Source: Latrodectus hesperus (Eukaryota; Arthropoda; Arachnida; Araneae; Theridiidae). Taken from it: DNA of 64,000 nt. Location of the stretch: positions 42,507,282-42,571,281 of the forward strand of contig CM075860.1 of assembly GCA_037975125.1 (NCBI GenBank), written 5' to 3'. The notes below the pieces were generated by a model that saw nothing but the letters and a program-made list of their open reading frames with translations, searched no databases and was not told the origin of the DNA. The position numbers and the translations under genes are program-made. Shown piece by piece: positions 21,512 to 32,800 of the stretch (the first letter of the stretch is position 1; each line of letters opens with the position of its first letter).

Positions 21512-24500
21512 TTATTCCATGTCAGAATCTTCTGAGGGAGTTGTTGAAAGTATAGCATCTTTGCAAAGAGTTTGGTCCTTGGTCATTAGGAAGTTGATGA
21601 GTTGACATGCTGTTTTCCGTCTGTGAGGGCAATTGATTATGAATTTAATAAATTGATCTTCCGTTTGGATGGATGATTTTTTTATATGATAAGCCGAAGT
21701 GAATTGACAGGAAGTTAAGTAATGGATGCTATTGCCAATTTGGCCACATTTACATAAGTCTGAATTTGACTTATTAATTTTGTAGAAATAGGAGGGGAAG
21801 GGACCATGTCCAGTTAGGATATAATTTAGAAATGGATTAGAGAGGCAATTTTGTGTAGAGACTTCTGGAAAAACTTTAAAAGTGATGCGGCCTGTAGGAT
21901 TGGTGTTCCAATGATGCTGCCATTTATTCAGGATGATTTGTTTGAGATGATATTTGATGGTTGATCTTGACCAGGGTAGCTGGATGTATTGATCTTCAGG
22001 GATGTTCGTGGCTTCCTTTGCTTGTTGATCTGCTGCCTCATTGCCGGTGTTGCCAACATGAGCCTTAATCCAGATTAGTTGAATAGGTTCTGTACTATGG
22101 AGGAGAAGTTGTTGAATTTTTACGATGAGTGTAGAATTAGGATGAGGATTTTGTAGAGCTGTTAAAACCGATAAACTGTCAGTCCAGATAGTGGCAGGGA
22201 AATGAGAATGTAGAACTATGTGTTGAATTGAGTAGATGATAGCGTAGGCCTCCGCCTGGAAGATTGAGTTGAACTTGTGGAATCTAAATTGTTTGCTTTC
22301 TTGTATTATGTCGTCGAAGTAGCTAACCATTGCCGCTCCTATGTTCGTGTTGATCTTAGAGCCGTCGGTGAAGTAATTCCAATGAGTTTTTGAAGGTTGA
22401 TTAGTATTATTTAATTTAGTAAAGATTTTTTGATTTTGTAGCCAATTTGAAGGATGGATTTGATCTTTTTTGGGCTTTTTATCAATAAGATTAGAATTTA
22501 CTAAAGTTGAGTCTATGGAGATTTGGAAATGGTGCTGGAATAGATTTGATTTTGTAAACTCAAATTCCGCTTGTAGATATAGAGGTGGTGTACCTGCCAA
22601 TATCTCTAGGCCCGCAGTTGGAGTTGTTACAAAGCATTTAGTTATTAACAATGTAAAATATCTTTCGATAGTTTGTAGTTGTTTTATTTTTCTAGTTGAT
22701 AATGGTTCGACCCAGAAGGAGGATGCATATAAAACTGTTCTAATGACTACTGTTTTATAAATAATCTTAATAATTTTACCTTTAAGTCCCCAGTGGGAGT
22801 TAGACATACTTTTCAGCCTCTGCGCTATATTAATGACTTTAGGTTTGATGGAACGAATATGTGGTAGAAAAGATAATTTTGAGTCAATAATGACGCCTAG
22901 ATAGGGTAATAATTTAGTGTGTTTAATACTTACATTGTTAACTACTATCTTTGGATTAGATTTTAGAGTTCTATTCTTTTTTCCTAGAATTAAAACTTTT
23001 GATTTTGTGGGTGATATATTTAAATGGAGTTGAGTACAAAGTTTATGGAAGATTTCTAAGGTTTCATTGCAATTATTTTTTAATGAGTATTTGGTAGCAC
23101 CTGAGACTATCAAAAGACTATCGTCGGCGAAAGTTATTAATTTGGTATGTGCTGGCCAGGCATAGTTTGAGATTTCATTGTAAAAGATGTTCCATAGTAT
23201 AGGGCCACTAACGGAGCCTTGGGGACAACCGCGGGTGTGGGGTTTGGAAATATGGATATTATCATTTATAACTAATAAGGTACGATCTGAGAGAAAGTTG
23301 AAGATAATTTTAAGTAAGTTGATAGGTAAGTCTAAGGAATTTAAAGTGGTTTTTAGGCTAGGCCACCAAAGGGAATCGAATGCTTTTTCGATATCGAGGC
23401 TAATAAGCGCTGTATAATTGTTATTATTTTTGTTTAGTTCAATTTGATTTTTAATTTCGAGAAAAGCGTGCTCCGTTGAAAGATTGGATCTAAATCCAAA
23501 CTGAAATTTGCTGAGGAAATTGGAATTTTCGATATAATATTTGAGCCTATTTATTATGAGACGTTCAAGAACTTTGCCTATAGCCGAAAGGAGACATATA
23601 GGTCGATATGAGGAGGGGTCAGTTGGGTTTTTACCTTTTTTCAAGAAGAAAATGACTTGGCCAATTTTGAAGGGTTTTGGGAAATATGAAAGGGAATAAC
23701 ATAAATTATAGTAATTAAGTAAAAAATTTGGATTGACTAGAAAAATTTGCTTAATAATAATGTTATCAACACCGTCAATGCCAGGGGCTTTGGAATTATT
23801 TAAGTTTTTAATTGTATGAGCGAGTTCGGTTGATGTAAATTTGGGGTCTAGGTCTGTATTATTAGATATAGGGTTTATGTCTGGATAGCTTACATTATTT
23901 GGGATAGATGGAAAGGAATGGTCTAGGAGGCTTTCAAAAATTTTAATAGGGTGATTAGATGCTTGAGTTGTTGTGTTGAGTGGAACAAAAGAGGTTGGTG
24001 TGAAATGTTTATTCGATGCCAATTTACCGAGAATTCCGTATGCTGAGTTAGTGTTGGTACAAAATTTTTCCCAACTTTGTAGTTTGGTTTTAAGAATATC
24101 CTTTTTGTAGACTGCTAGTGATTGCTTATAGAGCTTGACATAATGATTTCTTTCTTCTGATGTATTGGCTGCTTTAAACCTTCTTCTCAGGGCTTTGGTT
24201 TTATTTTTTAAAATTTGTAGAGATGAGTTCTACCATCTTAAAATGAATTGCTTGCCTGGTGAGCGGATTTTGAATGATTTTTCAGCACAATTTTTAATTG
24301 ATGTGATGAGATTGTCTGTTAGTTTTTCTAATGCAGTTGTTGAAGAGCATTTGGATAATTCTAGGATTAGTGGTTTTAATTCTTGTTTAATTTGTTTTCT
24401 GAATTTGGTTTTGTTATTTTTACTGTTATAACGTCTATTGAAGAAAATTTCTGAATGTTTATTAAAATTGTATTCGATGTAGTTGTGATCCGAGCAAGAA

Positions 24501-25015
24501 AATATGTCCAGTACGGACCAATTATTAAGGTGTGGAAAAAGTAAGTCGTTTGATAAAGTTAGATTAGGCCAGCCTGAGCCGATTGGACCTGAAAAAGTTG
24601 GAGGAGAAGGGAAAGACTTAATAGTATTAAGATTATTAGAGGAAATAAAGGCTTCTAGCGTTAGACCTCTATTGTTATTGGAAGGATAGTTCCAGATGAT
24701 ATTCTGGGCATTAAAATCACCACTAATTAGGATTAAGTATGATGCATGAGTATGTAAGTAAGGTTGTAATTTGTTAAGAACATCGTTTATATTGCTATTT
24801 GGAGCTGAATAAATGTTTACTATTAGTAAGGGAGTTGGGTTAATATTAAGTAGGATCACAACCATATCGAAGTCATTCAAAATGATAATAGGATTGATTG
24901 GGAAATTGATAATAGTAGCACATTTTGGAGTAGAGGCATTAGTATCGTAGATTGTTTTCCAAGCTAGGGGTAAACCTCGAATTTGTTTCTTATAGTAGTA
25001 AGGTTCCTGGATTAA
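21512..25015 (-). pseudogene. AL4 ORF2: endonuclease (partial), reverse transcriptase, RNase H
   Basis: The first codons read LIQEPYYY, so only the extreme N-terminus of the endonuclease is missing. Endonuclease motifs are SGDFNAQNIIW and SCSDHNYI. An in-frame TAG (24230-24232) replaces the second W of a conserved WW pair, after which the same frame continues (NSSLQILKNKTKALRRR) to the stop at 21512. Reverse transcriptase motifs are SKAPGIDGVDN, SYRPICLLSAIGK, SLDIEKAFDSLWW, GCPQGSVSGPILWN and TFADDSLL. RNase H motifs are YFTDGSKINTNIG, SIFQAEAYAI, IWTDSLSVL and WIKAHVGNTGNEAADQQAK. The end is CKCGQIGNSIHYLTSC and an acidic tail. One nonsense change is the only defect seen in 1,167 codons, so the copy is young. 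Confidence 0.92.
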
Positions 25016-25046
25016 GGTTCTAAGTAACAGACTTATTTAAAGCACA

Positions 25047-25091
25047 AAGGGACCCTGGACTATGCCAAAAGGTTATCAGGTTAGTCCCCTT
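25047..25091 (-). other. AL5 terminal stem-loop (CCTG/CAGG module)
   Basis: Stem AAGGGAC / GTCCCcTT with one bulge, around CCTGGACTATGCC..AGGTTATCAGG. Adjacent small hairpin GGCTC-GTTT-GAGCC at 25092-25105. Confidence 0.75.
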
Positions 25092-25302
25092 GGCTCGTTT
25101 GAGCCGACAACACCCCACCGAACGTCGAGCGCCCGTCCCTGGAGAACCGCAACCTACAGTTCTTGCGAACCCAAAGGGCTCCCACCGAGCACTCCCGAGA
25201 CGGGAATCCCACCCATGACCGCTCCAGAGCAGGCCAGGGCCGTCCGTCCCAAGACCGTTTATTTAAATAACAGAATTTACATTGGGTGGGGCTTGAAAGC
25301 CT

Positions 25303-25329
25303 ACAGTGACCTACGCAGTAGGTCACTGT
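25303..25329 (-). other. AL5 3'UTR 12-bp hairpin
   Basis: ACAGTGACCTAC-GCA-GTAGGTCACTGT, a perfect 12-bp stem. The sense strand then has AAATAAAC (25257-25264). Confidence 0.9.
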
Positions 25330-25345
25330 ATCACAGTTCTTTACA

Positions 25346-26346
25346 TGATATGAGATATAGTTATGTTAATTACAGAGTTTTGTTTAGTTTACATGAAATC
25401 TTATTAATTGATATAACAGTTGGTTTTAGCATACATTTTTTTAAACAAATATAATATTTGTTAGATTATTTGACTAAATATATTGAGTTGATTATTGAGT
25501 AAATAAAAAACATAGATAGGAAGAGTAACAAAAATACAAGTAATAAAGAATAAAAATGAAATGTTTGCAAAATTAAAATTGTATACAGATTAATCATTTA
25601 CTTTTATATTGAAATACAACAATTGTGTATTAAAGTTGTAGATATAGTTATATACAATGTTCATGGTTGAAGAGTTAAGATTAGGATGAGTATACAAAAA
25701 GGTGAGGTTGCAATAAATACAAGATTAAAAAAATGAACATTAAAAAATAACGATGAAAGGTGGTTACAATAATGAAATTTATATGAACATGAAATTGAAT
25801 ACAAAAAATGATATAAAAGAAACATTTTTGATTGTTAACAAAATGAAAAAAGAAGTATTGTACATTTGACAAACAAAATTTACTAAGTATAATAATAACA
25901 TTCTTAGTGGCAATTTTAAAGATAAAATTAATTAAGTATAAAATTATTTAAAGTGATACCATTGAGGTTTACAATATTATAAAGCCAATAAATTATAGAT
26001 GATACTGGCAATTCTTCTAATTGATTCAAATATTGTAAGTATGATTTACAAAATTTACAGTTGTTTACAGATTTACTCTTTTATTTTTAAAATTGAATAT
26101 AACATTTGCTTGAGTTAAAAATAAATGTATTTAGTAATAAAATATTTATATGGTAAGATTAAAACAGAAAGAATATAATTTAAATAAGGTAATTAGAAAG
26201 GAGCGAAAGCTTATTTAATACAACGGCAAAAATACTAGGTAAAATACAGAAAAGGCTTTGGTTAGATAATGAAAATGTTAAATGATGTTTTATAAATCCA
26301 CTATATTTACTAAATCTGCCGGTTTTACCAAATAAATGAAGATAGG
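25346..26346 (-). other. AL5 distal 3'UTR
   Basis: AT-rich, non-coding, ending at the IL1 target duplication. The proximal 3'UTR resumes at 37616-38097. Confidence 0.7.
26332..26346. repeat. Left target-site duplication of IL1
   Basis: ATAAATGAAGATAGG, identical to 37601-37615. It lies just outside the (GGTT)n that is the reverse complement of the IL1 (AACC)n tail. Confidence 0.95.
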
Positions 26347-26372
26347 TTGGTTGGTTGGTTGGTTGGGTTTTA

Positions 26373-26406
26373 TGGCGCAAGGTCCAAAAACGGACATGCT
26401 GCGCCA
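26373..26406 (-). other. IL1 3'-terminal stem-loop
   Basis: TGGCGCA / TGCGCCA 7-bp outer stem with inner GTCC / GGAC, immediately before the CATAAAACCC(AACC)n tail in sense. The same structure is present in IL2-IL6, so it is the probable recognition structure for the reverse transcriptase. Confidence 0.85.
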
Positions 26407-26601
26407 AAAATAAAGTTTAGAAGTAGATATTTTATTTTATTTTTTTTAGTTATTTTTTATTTTATTTATTAATTTATTTTGAAAACCCAAGCAACATTAA
26501 AATTTTAAAAAAACAAAAATCAGTGTATACATATATTAAAATAAAATTACATATAAAAGGAAATCAAAATATATATACTTTTAAAATTTAAGAAATGTAA
26601 A

Positions 26602-28159
26602 TTAAATATAATGTATAAAACCTATTGCCCTCAAAAAGGCAAATAGGTTCCTGTGGGGTGGTTCCCCAAGTAAATCATATAGGGTTAAAATATCACAATT
26701 AAAAAAGTGTAAACGAAATTGGTTAAAATATTTGCATGAAATTAAAATATGATAAACAGTGAATGGTTCATCACACGTTTCACACCATGGATTTAATTCG
26801 TTTAGAAACAAATGTCTATGTGTGAAACGTGTGTGTCCGATACGAAGGCGGGTTAATCTTACATCAGCACTTCGTATCGGTAAAACTGTTAATGAGGTGA
26901 TGAATGGGAATATGGCTTGCAATTTATTAGTGACCTGCATGTTCCAAGACTCCTGCCAAAGATCTTGAGTAAGTTTTTTAACACATTTTCTCACATCCAA
27001 CAAAGGAATGGATGGACGAGTTGGGCCAGATGCAGATTTAGCAGCTGCATCAGCCCTCTCATTGCCATCGAGACCTACATGACTTGGGATCCAGCAGAAA
27101 ATTATGTCATATCCCTTGCCAGCAAGGGAATCTAATGCTCGGAAAATTCTAGACACAACGGGATGGCAGTTAAAACTACTGTTCCGCAAAGCTTCCAACA
27201 CACTCAAACTGTCAGTGTACACACAGTATTTATGAGTTTCACATGTATTCATCTGCTGAAGAGCTTGGTAAATAGCAGTTGCTTCAGCAGAGAAGATGGA
27301 GCAGGACGAATGGAGGCTGTAGCTAAGAGTTTTGTTTTCAGTAACTACAGCACATCCAACATGTCCTGCAGATTTTGATCCATCTGTGAAAATTGGTGTG
27401 TATGTAGTGTACTGACAGCGATGTGAGGCATATAGCTGCTGGAAAACAGTAGTTGCTGTGTCTGATTTTCTATAACGAGCAAAAGGATTGATGATTTTAA
27501 TCTGTGGATCATACCAAGGTGGATGAGACAAATAGTCCGTTTTGTCAAAACGGACTCCATATAGGTCAGATAATGAAAGACTAGCTTTTGTTCGTGTGAG
27601 AAAAGGTGGAATGCTGTATGCACGTGCGTCATACAGCCTCATTAGTGCAGGTGTAGTAGTCATGGAACGTAATAGATGATGAGGGTCCGACATGATTTTT
27701 GCATAATAATTGAGAGACAGCTGCATTCGTCTCAGGTCTAAAGGCAGTTGTTCGCAAATTGCATATAGACTCTGGACGGGTGATGTGCGGAATGCGCCTG
27801 AGCATATTCTCAAAGCAGAGTGATGTATTGTATCCAATCTGCGCAGAACGGAAGACCTAGCCGATCCATACACAGCACACCCATAGTCAATACGAGATAA
27901 AATTAATGACTGGTAGACACGAAGTAGTGCCGTGCGATCAGCACCCCAAGATGTATTAGATAACACCTTGAGGATATTAAGCGATCGCTCGCACTTCTTC
28001 CGCAAATGAAGAACATGCGGAAGAAAATTCAACTTTCGGTCAAAAGTTATTCCCAGAAATTTTATCTCGTTGACAACAGGGATAGGTGTATTACTTATGC
28101 AGATAGTAGGATCATTATGCATGCCAGTCTTCTTGCAGAAATGGACACAATTACTCTTG
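26602..28159 (-). pseudogene. IL1 ORF2, distal part: reverse transcriptase thumb, RNase H, C-terminus
   Basis: Resumes after IL2 at the reverse transcriptase segment SNCVHFCRKTG (IL2 shows SRCVHFCRKTS) and stays open to the stop at 26602. It contains FLGITFDRKLNFLPHV, the RNase H set IFTDGSKSAGHVG, SIFSAEATAI, VYTDSLSVLEA and WIPSHVGLDGNERADAAAK, and the terminal WCETCDEPFTVYHILISC. No defect is seen in this half. Confidence 0.92.
28149..28159. repeat. Left target-site duplication of IL2
   Basis: AATTACTCTTG, repeated at 33798-33808. The match extends to 13 bp if bases shared with the AACC tail are counted. Confidence 0.93.
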
Positions 28160-28694
28160 CCCCCTCAGGGGTTTGCCTTCTTTAGGTAAACACGGGTGTC
28201 ACAATCCCGAGGTACCCCAGTGATCTGTCCTCTTCTTTCTTTTCCTCTCTCTTCTACTCTTCTGCTTTTTCTTCCTCTTCTCCCTCAGTGTGGTTGCCTC
28301 GCAAGAGGTTGAGGGCTCCCCTTGAGTAGCTTTCGCCGCTCTGTTGCTATTAGCTACTCTTGGGGACTAAATCACCCACGTGTTTGCCGTGCGTGGAGAC
28401 CCGTGTCCCTGGAAAGGAGGATCCTGGTAATTGAGGCCCCCAGAGACCAACACATTACTTTGGCCTCTGCTTCAGGTAAACGGGAGGTGTGTTGTGGTCC
28501 TCAGCACATCAATCGGCTTTATGGATCAAGCGATCGGTACATCTACTGGGTGACTCGTTAAGGGTGGAGGCCACTTCAGGGATGTACTGTGAGCGTATAG
28601 GACCTGGCTAGCACTGGTGCAGCTGGTCTGCATCCCCTTGTTGGACTCGGTGGTGGGTGGTGCGGTCAGGTCCCGAAATTTTAAAAAACCATAA
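28160..28694 (+). promoter_or_regulatory. IL2 5' leader: structured end, pyrimidine tract, possible intron
   Basis: The first 55 nt can fold as GTTTGCC..GGTAAAC and CGGG..CCCG hairpins closed by GGGG/CCCC. A long pyrimidine tract follows (about 28218-28286), ending CCCTCAG. A TTG-initiated 80-codon open frame (28322-28561) with no ATG is kept in four copies. GT..AG boundaries CTTCAG|GTAAAC (28475/28476) and CGGTCAG|GTCC (28669/28670) delimit a 194-nt potential intron. The same 5' terminus in four independent insertions marks a true start of transcription. Confidence 0.65.
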
Positions 28695-29831
28695 ATGGAA
28701 AATAAAAAAATATCTTTTCTCCCGCGGGAGCATTTGACAAATGAAAATAATAAATTCTTTCTGATTAAAAGAAAAGAGGGAACATTTGAAAATGTATCCC
28801 CATTTCTTATTCAAAAGGGAATATCGGGAATTGTTGGGGAGGTGAAAACTATTCGGAAAATTCGTTCTGGTGACTTACTTGTGGAAATATCTAACTCTTC
28901 CCAAGTGACTACAATGATCAATATGCGGAAGCTGGCTAACCTAGAGGTAGCAGTTGTGCCCCACGGTAGCCTCAATTTATCACGTGGTGTTGTTTCCGCA
29001 AGGGATTTGGAAAATACGCCGACGGAGGAAATCTTAGAAAATCTGCAAAATCAGAAGGTCTGTGGAGTTGAACGTATTAGAGTCAGAAGGGATGGAAAGT
29101 ACATAGATACTAAGCATCTCATTCTGACCTTTACGACCCCAGACCTTCCGCAGAATATAAAAGCAGCTTATTTAAATTTACCCGTCAGGCCATACATCCC
29201 AAATCCATTGCGATGCTTCAAGTGCCAACGTTTTGGACATTCACAGAACGCTTGCAGGGGCAAACTGACTTGCGCACGATGCGCAGCAGTTGGCCACGAT
29301 AACTCGACCTGCACAGCGAAGGAGAGATGTGTCAACTGTCAAGGCGACCATCCCTCCTATTCTCGAAATTGTCCACAATGGGTACTTGAAAAGGAAATCA
29401 CCACCGTTAAAATAACTAACAACTGCTCGTACCCTGAGGCTAGGCGGCAAGTTGCCTCTCGATGCCCAAAATCTGGGGTTAGCTATGCAACCGCAGCAAA
29501 GAAAGTCACCAGAACAATAAGTACACAAACTGAAAATATTTCACTTCCTTTAACTAGATTACCCCAATTGTTAACATCTAAGCAAAAATCTGTACCTAGT
29601 TCAATAACGAAGAGAAAAGCTCCTTCGGCTAAATCAAAAGCCTTGAAGGCATATAAGTTAAAATCCTCTAGGGAGGGTTCTTCTAGACCCTCCATATCCA
29701 CCCGTAAAGCCTTGTCCCTGGAGGCTGACGCTGTTTCCTTACATCCCTCGGACGAAGACTTATCGCTCGAGGAGATGTCAGATGACACGCTTTCCAGCTC
29801 CGGGAAAGGAGCTTTTCAAATTAAAAAATAA
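28695..29831 (+). CDS. IL2 ORF1: Gag-like nucleic-acid-binding protein, 378 aa
   Basis: The start is the ATG of MENKKISFLPREH; the same LPREH motif follows the start in the other copies. The N-terminal half (about 1-165) is an unnamed basic/hydrophobic domain with IKRKEGTFENVSPFLI and the RRM-like segment TKHLILTFTTPDLP. Three zinc knuckles follow at about 176-235: CFKCQRFGHSQNAC, CARCAAVGHDNSTC and CVNCQGDHPSYSRNC. The C-terminus is Ser/Lys-rich and ends in a conserved acidic stretch (HPSDEDLSLEEMSDD). In the I/R1/Jockey group ORF1 forms ribonucleoprotein particles with element RNA and carries it to the nucleus. The stop overlaps the ORF2 frame. A hairpin AGCTCC-GGGAAA-GGAGCT lies about 20 nt before the stop. 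Confidence 0.93.
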   Translation: MENKKISFLPREHLTNENNKFFLIKRKEGTFENVSPFLIQKGISGIVGEVKTIRKIRSGDLLVEISNSSQVTTMINMRKLANLEVAVVPHGSLNLSRGVVSARDLENTPTEEILENLQNQKVCGVERIRVRRDGKYIDTKHLILTFTTPDLPQNIKAAYLNLPVRPYIPNPLRCFKCQRFGHSQNACRGKLTCARCAAVGHDNSTCTAKERCVNCQGDHPSYSRNCPQWVLEKEITTVKITNNCSYPEARRQVASRCPKSGVSYATAAKKVTRTISTQTENISLPLTRLPQLLTSKQKSVPSSITKRKAPSAKSKALKAYKLKSSREGSSRPSISTRKALSLEADAVSLHPSDEDLSLEEMSDDTLSSSGKGAFQIKK

Positions 29832-32800
29832 CTTCCTTTGTTTCTTGGAACTGCCATGGTTTGCGTTCACATCATGATGACATCAAGTCTATAATTTCAG
29901 CCTACAACCCCGCATGTGTTGCACTTCAGGAAACATTCCTGAAGTCCAACAATAATTTATCCATGCGTGGGTTTAACAGCTTTAGAAAAGACTGTGGTGA
30001 CGATGGCGCAGTGTCTGGAGGTGTATGTATATTAACATCTAATACTTTTCCCAGCACTGCCCATACATTGAATACTACTCTACAGGCTGTTGCGGTAAGA
30101 ATTCATACTTCATGCTTATTAACAGTCTGTAGTTTATATTTACCACCACATGATGTCATCCGCCAAGAGGAACTCGACGCATTAATAGCTCAGCTGCCAA
30201 CACCATTTCTACTGTTAGGTGACTTTAACGGCCATAGTTCTTTGTGGGGAAGTGATGATACTAATTCTCGCGGTCGGCAGATAGAGCGGTTGATTTCAGA
30301 CAACAGTCTCTGTCTGCTTAATACCGTCGAGAAGACATATTTCCATGTACCCACAAGAACATTTCATTCTCTCGATCTGGCCATTTGTTCACCATCTCTT
30401 CTGCCATTGTTAAATTTAATTGTAGGAAATGATCTGCACAATAGCGATCATTTTCCTCTCGTCATCTCCCAGACTGGAGGTAGTAGTGTAGAACAACGTC
30501 TACCTACTTACGTGTACAGTCGGGCAGATTGGACGTTATTTACACAATTGGCAGTTATTGACAACGAAATGGTTATGATCGAAAATATTGATGAATCCGT
30601 ATATAAAGTCACCGAAACAATTATTAATGCAGCTGACGCATCAATACCTAAGAGTTCTTCTATACCATTCAGGCGTTGCAAACCTTGGTGGAATGATGAA
30701 TGTCAAAAAACCTATAAGAAACAGAGGAAGTTATGGGGGTTATTTAGAAGATACCCCACAACGGAGAATCTTATCGCCTTTAAGAGAGCAAAAGCATTAG
30801 CTCGCAGAGCTCGTCGTCGAAGTCAGAAGGAATCCTGGTCTCGCTATGTATCCTCAATTACTTCTTCCACATCCAGTAAGCAGTTGTGGAGAAAAGTGAA
30901 AGCAGCCAATGGAATATATAGAGAATTTTCAATTCCTATTTTGAAATCCGGAGCTGCTGTATACTCTTCTCCGAAGGACATCGCTAACGTCCTTGGTGAA
31001 ACCTTTGCTAGTGTCTCAAGCAACGACTCTTATAGTCCTTCGTTCTTAAGGACAAAGAGCCGTGCTGAGCGAACACCAATTCGTTTCAACCATGGACAAG
31101 CTTTGCCTTACAACTGTGAATTTCGGATGTTGGAATTGAAGAGAGCATTACAGCAGGCCAATAATACCAGTCCTGGACCTGATGGAGTCAGCTATGAAAT
31201 GCTTCGTCATGTTACTCCAGATTCCCTATCGAATTTATTAATTCTGTTCAATAGGATCTGGACAGAAAACACATTTCCATCACTTTGGAGCGAAGCAATA
31301 GTGATTCCTGTCCTAAAGGCTGGTAAGGATCCTTCTGTTCCTTCAAATTATCGACCAATAGCTCTGACGAGTTGCTTATGTAAGACTCTCGAACGTATGG
31401 TCAACGCCCGTCTCGTATATGTCCTAGAAAAGAAGAAATGTATTCCTGTTAATCAGAGTGGATTCCGTAAAGGAAGATCCACTCTTGATAACATTATTTA
31501 TTTGGAAACACAGATCCGCAACGCCTTTGTGCGGAGGAACCACCTGGTTTCCATTTTCTTCGACATAGAGAAGGCATATGACCGTACATGGCGATACGGA
31601 ATTCTCCGTTCGTTATACGATTTTGGCTTTCGGGGTAATCTTCCGATATTCCTGAAAAATTTTTTATGCTCCCGTACTTTTAAAGTTCGTATAGGAACAT
31701 TTTATTCTGATTATTTTAACCAAATTGAGGGTGTACCTCAAGGTTGTATTTTGAGTGTCACCCTTTTTATCCTTCATCTTAGTAGCATACTTCATAACTT
31801 ATCACCTTCTGTTCATGGTACATTGTATGTTGATGACTTGCAGATATCATGTGAGGGGTCAAATATGCGTTTAATTGAGAGACAATTACAAACAGCTGTT
31901 AATAAACTTGCTGCATGGTGTGCTGAGAATGGCCATACTATTTCTCCTAGCAAGAGTAGATGTGTCCACTTCTGCAGGAAAACTAGTATACATAGTGATC
32001 CAGAGATTCTGATTGACAACACAATTATTCCCGTAGTCAGTGAAATGAAATTTCTTGGTGTAATATTCGATCGAAAATTAACTTTCCTTCCGCATGTTTT
32101 AAATCTGCGGAAGAAGTGTGAGCGATCGCTTAATATCCTCAGGGTGCTTTCAAACACATCCTGGGGTGCAGATCGCACATCACTACTTCGAATATATCAA
32201 TCAATAATTTTATCACGCATCGACTACGGATGTGTCGTCTATGGATCAGCTAGACATTCGGTTTTATGCAGATTGGACACTGTTCACCACAATGCTCTGA
32301 GAATATGTTCGGGCGCATTCCGCACATCACCCGTCCAGAGTCTATATGCAATTTGCCATCAACTGCCCTTAGACCTGAGACGAATGCAGCAGTCTCTCAA
32401 TTATTATGCTAAGATCATGTCTGACCCTCATCATCCATTACATTCCATGATTCCTACACCTGCTCTTAAAAGACTATACCATGCTCGTCCAAGGAGCATA
32501 CCACCTTTTCTCTATAGAATAAAATCCGATCTGTTATTATCTGACCTGCATGACGTTCGTATATATTCTACTGATCGAACTTTACATCCCCCCTGGTATG
32601 AGCCACAAATTAAAATAATCAATCCCTTTGCACAGTTCAGAAAATCGAACACAACTCCAGTTATCTTCCATCAGCTCTATTCATCTCATCGCTCTCAGTT
32701 TGATACATACATACCTGTATATACAGATGGATCGAAGTCTGCAGGACATGTTGGCATTGGTATTTATGTTGACAATATGTGTCTTAGTTACAACCTCAGC

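Larger units (their letters stand above)
19234..25015 (-). mobile_element. AL4: array LINE, 5'-truncated in the endonuclease
   Basis: Contains ORF2 from just before the endonuclease IQEPY motif to its natural end, a 1.9-kb repeat-rich 3'UTR, and the AL 3' end with a 220-nt GC-rich terminal block. It begins (25015) immediately after the AGAACC tail of AL5 and ends (19234) against the AL3 leader. Confidence 0.9.

Noticed and set aside
29815..29831. -1 ribosomal frameshifting between IL ORF1 and ORF2 at an A-run
   Set aside because: A slippery A-run occurs only in IL2; IL1, IL3, IL4 and IL7 have CAACAATAAC-like sequence at the same place, so it is not a conserved mechanism.
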